A DNA stretch of 64,000 nucleotides from JACVRW01 sp963814095. Lineage in GTDB: Bacteria; Actinomycetota; Thermoleophilia; Solirubrobacterales; Thermoleophilaceae. Positions within the stretch are counted from its first letter, which is position 1. Each line of letters starts with the position of its first letter. Location of the stretch: positions 62,001 through 126,000 of the forward strand of contig CAWFBT010000027.1 of the NCBI GenBank assembly GCA_963814095.1. The letters run 5' to 3'. The notes beneath the pieces are model-generated. The model ran no database searches. It was given only the letters and a program-made list of their open reading frames with translations, and was not told where the DNA came from. Shown here in pieces: positions 61,670 to 64,000 of this stretch. The translations under genes were made by a program, and so were the position numbers.

Positions 61670-63114
61670 CCGCCTCCTCCCAGCAGCGCCTCGAGCACCG
61701 TCTTCGCGATCGGAGCCGCGACCGTGCCACCCTGGCCGGTCGTGCGCTCGACCGTCACCGCGATCGCCATCTGCGGGTCCTCGACGGGCGCGAAGGCGAT
61801 GAACCAGGGCTGCGTGAACTCACGGTTCGCGCCCACCTCGGCGGTGCCCGTCTTGCCGGCGACGGTGATGCCGGCGAGCGCAGCCGCCGTGCCGGTGCCT
61901 TCCTCGACCACACGGCTCATCATGGCGGTGAGCTGCTCGGCGGTCTCCGGCTTCATGACGGTCGACTGCAGGTCGGGCTCGATCCGCTCCGCCACGCGTC
62001 CGTCCTTGCGCACGATCCGGTCGGTGAGCTGCGGTCGCATAAGGCGCCCGCCGTTGGCGACGGCAGCCGCGACCTGGGCCATCTGAACCGGCGCGGCCCT
62101 TATCTCGCCCTCGAGACCGCCCTGGCCGATCGCCACGCGCCCGACGTCGAAGCCGTTCTCGACGTAGTCGCCGTCGCCGTTGATGACGCCGCTCGGGATC
62201 ATCTGCTCGTCGGGGTAGTCGAGCTGCGGGTCCGCATAGAAGCCGTAGCGCTTCATGTACTCGACGAGCGTGCGGCTGCCGACCCGCTCGCCGACCTGCG
62301 CGAAGACGGTGTTGACGGAGTTGGTCAGCGCGTCCGTGAACGAGATCGGCCCGAAGCTCGTGCCACCGGCGTTGGCGAGCGGGACGCCGGAGATCTCCCT
62401 CGGCGAGGAGCCGTCGATGATCGACTCCGGCGTGATCTCGCCGCTGTCGAGCGCCGCCGTGGCGGTGACGACCTTGAAGGTCGAGCCGGGCGGGTAGAGC
62501 TCCTGCGTCGTGCGGTTGAGCAGCGGCTTGTTCGGGTCCGTGTTGAGCCGGCCGAAGTCCGTGGGGATCAGGTTGGCGTCGTACTCGGGGATCGACACCA
62601 TCACGCGGACCTTGCCGGTCTTCGGCTCGATCGCGACGACCGCGCCCTTGCGGCCGCCGAGTGCGGCCTGCGCCGCCTGCGTCCCCGCCACGCTGAGGTT
62701 CGTGACCACGTCGAGGCCCTCGCGCTCGCGCCCCTCGAGGCCCGTGAAGATCGACTCGAACTCGTCCTCCTCGCCGGCCAGCGCGTCGTTGCGCGAGCGC
62801 TCGAGGCTGATCCGGCCGTTGCGGATGTACGAGTAGCCGATCGGGTGCGAGAACAGCCCCCCGGTGGGATAGGTGCGCGTGAAGATGCGGTCCTCGCCGC
62901 GGCCGCTCGGCACACTCCGGGCCAGCTTGGTGCGCCCATCGCTGGCGAGGATCAGGCCACGCGGGATCTTCTGCTCGCGGATCAGCGCACGCCTGTTGTT
63001 CGGGTTGTCCTCGAGGCCCTCTGCGTCGAGCACGCTCCAGTACGAGGTGAAGGCCACCAGCACGGCGAAGAGGACCACGAACAGGCCGAACAGCTGAGCG
63101 ATCTGGCGGTTCAT
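61666..63114 (-). CDS. pbpA: Class B penicillin-binding protein (PbpA type)
   Basis: 482 residues from ATG 63114. One N-terminal helix (LFGLFVVLFAVLVAFTSYWS), PBP dimerisation segments (PRGLILASDGRTKLARSV; GYSYIRNGRISLERSRN) and the transpeptidase domain with S211 in YPPGSTFKVVTATA, S-V-N at 266-268 (DALTNSVNTVFAQ) and K-T-G in VAGKTGTAEVG. It crosslinks peptidoglycan with its FtsW partner, encoded immediately upstream with a 4-base overlap. It is intact and of typical PbpA length. Confidence 0.95.
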   Translation of the reverse strand: MNRQIAQLFGLFVVLFAVLVAFTSYWSVLDAEGLEDNPNNRRALIREQKIPRGLILASDGRTKLARSVPSGRGEDRIFTRTYPTGGLFSHPIGYSYIRNGRISLERSRNDALAGEEDEFESIFTGLEGREREGLDVVTNLSVAGTQAAQAALGGRKGAVVAIEPKTGKVRVMVSIPEYDANLIPTDFGRLNTDPNKPLLNRTTQELYPPGSTFKVVTATAALDSGEITPESIIDGSSPREISGVPLANAGGTSFGPISFTDALTNSVNTVFAQVGERVGSRTLVEYMKRYGFYADPQLDYPDEQMIPSGVINGDGDYVENGFDVGRVAIGQGGLEGEIRAAPVQMAQVAAAVANGGRLMRPQLTDRIVRKDGRVAERIEPDLQSTVMKPETAEQLTAMMSRVVEEGTGTAAALAGITVAGKTGTAEVGANREFTQPWFIAFAPVEDPQMAIAVTVERTTGQGGTVAAPIAKTVLEALLGGGG

Positions 63115-64000
63115 ACGAGCCCGCCTCTTCGTATTCGCTCACGCCGCGCGCTGTCGGACACGATCAGGAGCAGCGCGAGCAGGACCAGGTTGGCGAGCAG
63201 CGAGCTGCCGCCGTAGGAGACGAGCGGCAGCGTCACGCCGGTCAGCGGGATCACGCGCGTGACGCCGCCGACGATCACGAACACCTGGAGCGCCAGCACG
63301 CTCGTCAGGCCGACCGCGAGGAGCTTCGAGAAGCCGTCCGGAGCCAGCATCGAGATCTTGAAGCCGCGGAAGACGAACAGCAGGTACGCGCCCACGAGCC
63401 CGGCGGCACCGAACAGGCCGGCCTCGTTCACGAGTACGGAGTAGATGAGATCCGTGTGCGGCGCGGGGATCAGCACGTTGCCGCCCGGCGCCTCGAGCAG
63501 TGAGCGCCCGAAGCCTTCGCCGAATAAGCCTCCGTCCGCCTGCGCGAACAGCGATTGAGCCACCTGATAGCCCTGGCAGTTGACGAACTCGGTGACCTCG
63601 CCGGTGCTCGGGCAGGTCACGCGCTCGGTCGAGAAGGTGTCGAGCCAGATGTCGAAGCGGTCGCGCACGTGCGAGACCCGTTCCGCGAAGAAGAAGGCGC
63701 CGCCGAAGAACATCGTGACCCCCACGCCGACGAGCGACAGGCGCGAGGTCGCCACGTAGAGCAATGCGAGGAAGCCGCCGAAGAACATCAGCGAGCTGCC
63801 GAGGTCGCGGATGAAGATCAGCATCAGCATCGCGAGGCCCCAGACGAGCAGCAGCGGGCCGAAGTGCTTCGGCGAGGGGCGCTCGCGCAGCACGGCCACG
63901 AGTGAGGCCACGAACACGACGAGCAGCACGGAGCCCGCCGGGCCGAGGTCGAGCACGAGGATCGCGAGCAGCGTGAGGACCGCCGGCACGGCGTAGAGGA
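63111..64000 (-). CDS. ftsW: FtsW/RodA/SpoVE-family lipid II polymerase, 5' end beyond the window
   Basis: At least 296 residues; the start lies past base 64000. SEDS glycosyltransferase with helices PAVLTLLAILVLDLGPAGSV and LLVVFVASLVAVLRERPSP. Conserved elements are FIRDLGSSLMFFGGFLALLY, QVAQSLFAQADGGLFGEGFG, the periplasmic stretch IPAPHTDLIYSVLVNEAGLF and the C-terminal signature GVTLPLVSYGGSSLLANLVL. It polymerises lipid II in partnership with the adjacent class B PBP. The order ftsW-pbpA-pknB matches the conserved actinobacterial locus downstream of pstP. Confidence 0.93.
   Translation of the reverse strand, partial: LYAVPAVLTLLAILVLDLGPAGSVLLVVFVASLVAVLRERPSPKHFGPLLLVWGLAMLMLIFIRDLGSSLMFFGGFLALLYVATSRLSLVGVGVTMFFGGAFFFAERVSHVRDRFDIWLDTFSTERVTCPSTGEVTEFVNCQGYQVAQSLFAQADGGLFGEGFGRSLLEAPGGNVLIPAPHTDLIYSVLVNEAGLFGAAGLVGAYLLFVFRGFKISMLAPDGFSKLLAVGLTSVLALQVFVIVGGVTRVIPLTGVTLPLVSYGGSSLLANLVLLALLLIVSDSARRERIRRGGLV

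Noticed and set aside
1..64000. tRNA, rRNA, insertion sequence, prophage or origin signals
   Set aside because: No cloverleaf, rRNA block, transposase or integrase motif, DnaA-box cluster or flanking direct repeats were seen in the short intergenic regions.

Overview
The window is a very GC-rich (about 70%) bacterial chromosome segment with GTG and TTG starts, dense 4-base start/stop overlaps, an actinobacterial-type LexA box and a PASTA-kinase/PBP/FtsW cell-wall cluster. Gene content (NhaA-DsbA fusion, DUF7144, DUF3105, LytR_C and class III cyclase-AAA proteins) points to Actinomycetota, most likely class Thermoleophilia (Solirubrobacterales-like). This placement is inference. I see no rRNA, tRNA, CRISPR array or insertion sequence.

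Layout. 1-9.4 kb: end of an AI-2E transporter, a thioredoxin-reductase-like flavoprotein without the redox CxxC, a DUF7144 membrane protein, a large LuxR/AAA regulator, a long-chain acyl-CoA synthetase, an NhaA-DsbA fusion and a small basic Rho_N protein. 9.4-12.4 kb: a MarR-controlled divergent unit (cupin + PPOX one way, MarR + methyltransferase the other) with two near-identical palindromes, then DNA polymerase IV with a LexA box on its start codon. 12.4-18.6 kb: alpha/beta hydrolase, DUF5519, winged-helix protein, two tandem peptidase E genes full of frameshifts, a divergent GNAT-like/MocR pair and a truncated MarR gene. 18.6-26.1 kb: a minus-strand molybdenum hydroxylase operon (coxS, coxL, coxM, MoxR ATPase, VWA protein, XdhC, MocA), mostly joined by 4-base overlaps; the large subunit carries a form II-type loop.

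26.2-42.1 kb is mainly a cell-surface locus: hydrolase, DUF3105, a PGRP-type amidase, a sugar-phosphate transferase, GT4/GT2 transferases, an O-antigen-ligase-like protein, a GT87-like transferase, an M24 peptidase, a PQQ-type propeller, a FlgD-Ig protein, another GT4 and a sugar formyltransferase. 42-49.8 kb: MarR-GNAT fusion, LacI regulator with operator-like palindromes, a small exported protein, an acetyltransferase, a 1174-residue zinc-ribbon/cyclase/AAA/TPR protein and a LytR_C protein. 49.8-53.4 kb: a FlaA1/WbpM-type epimerase-dehydratase, a DUF354 protein and a DedA protein, followed by a 45-bp tandem repeat array.

53.6-64 kb: GAF-SpoIIE phosphatase, PurM, a DsbA/SpxH-like protein, a membrane Ser/Thr kinase with a discoidin-like outer domain, and the minus-strand cluster ftsW-pbpA-pknB-ddl for septal/peripheral peptidoglycan synthesis and its phospho-control.

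About 30 apparent frameshifts break some 16 genes. Most lie between 14 and 41 kb, while 0.6-13.5 kb, 42-49 kb and 51-64 kb are nearly clean. In almost every case the protein continues intact in the next frame, so sequencing or assembly indels are the simplest explanation. These genes are annotated over their full extent with the approximate breakpoints given.
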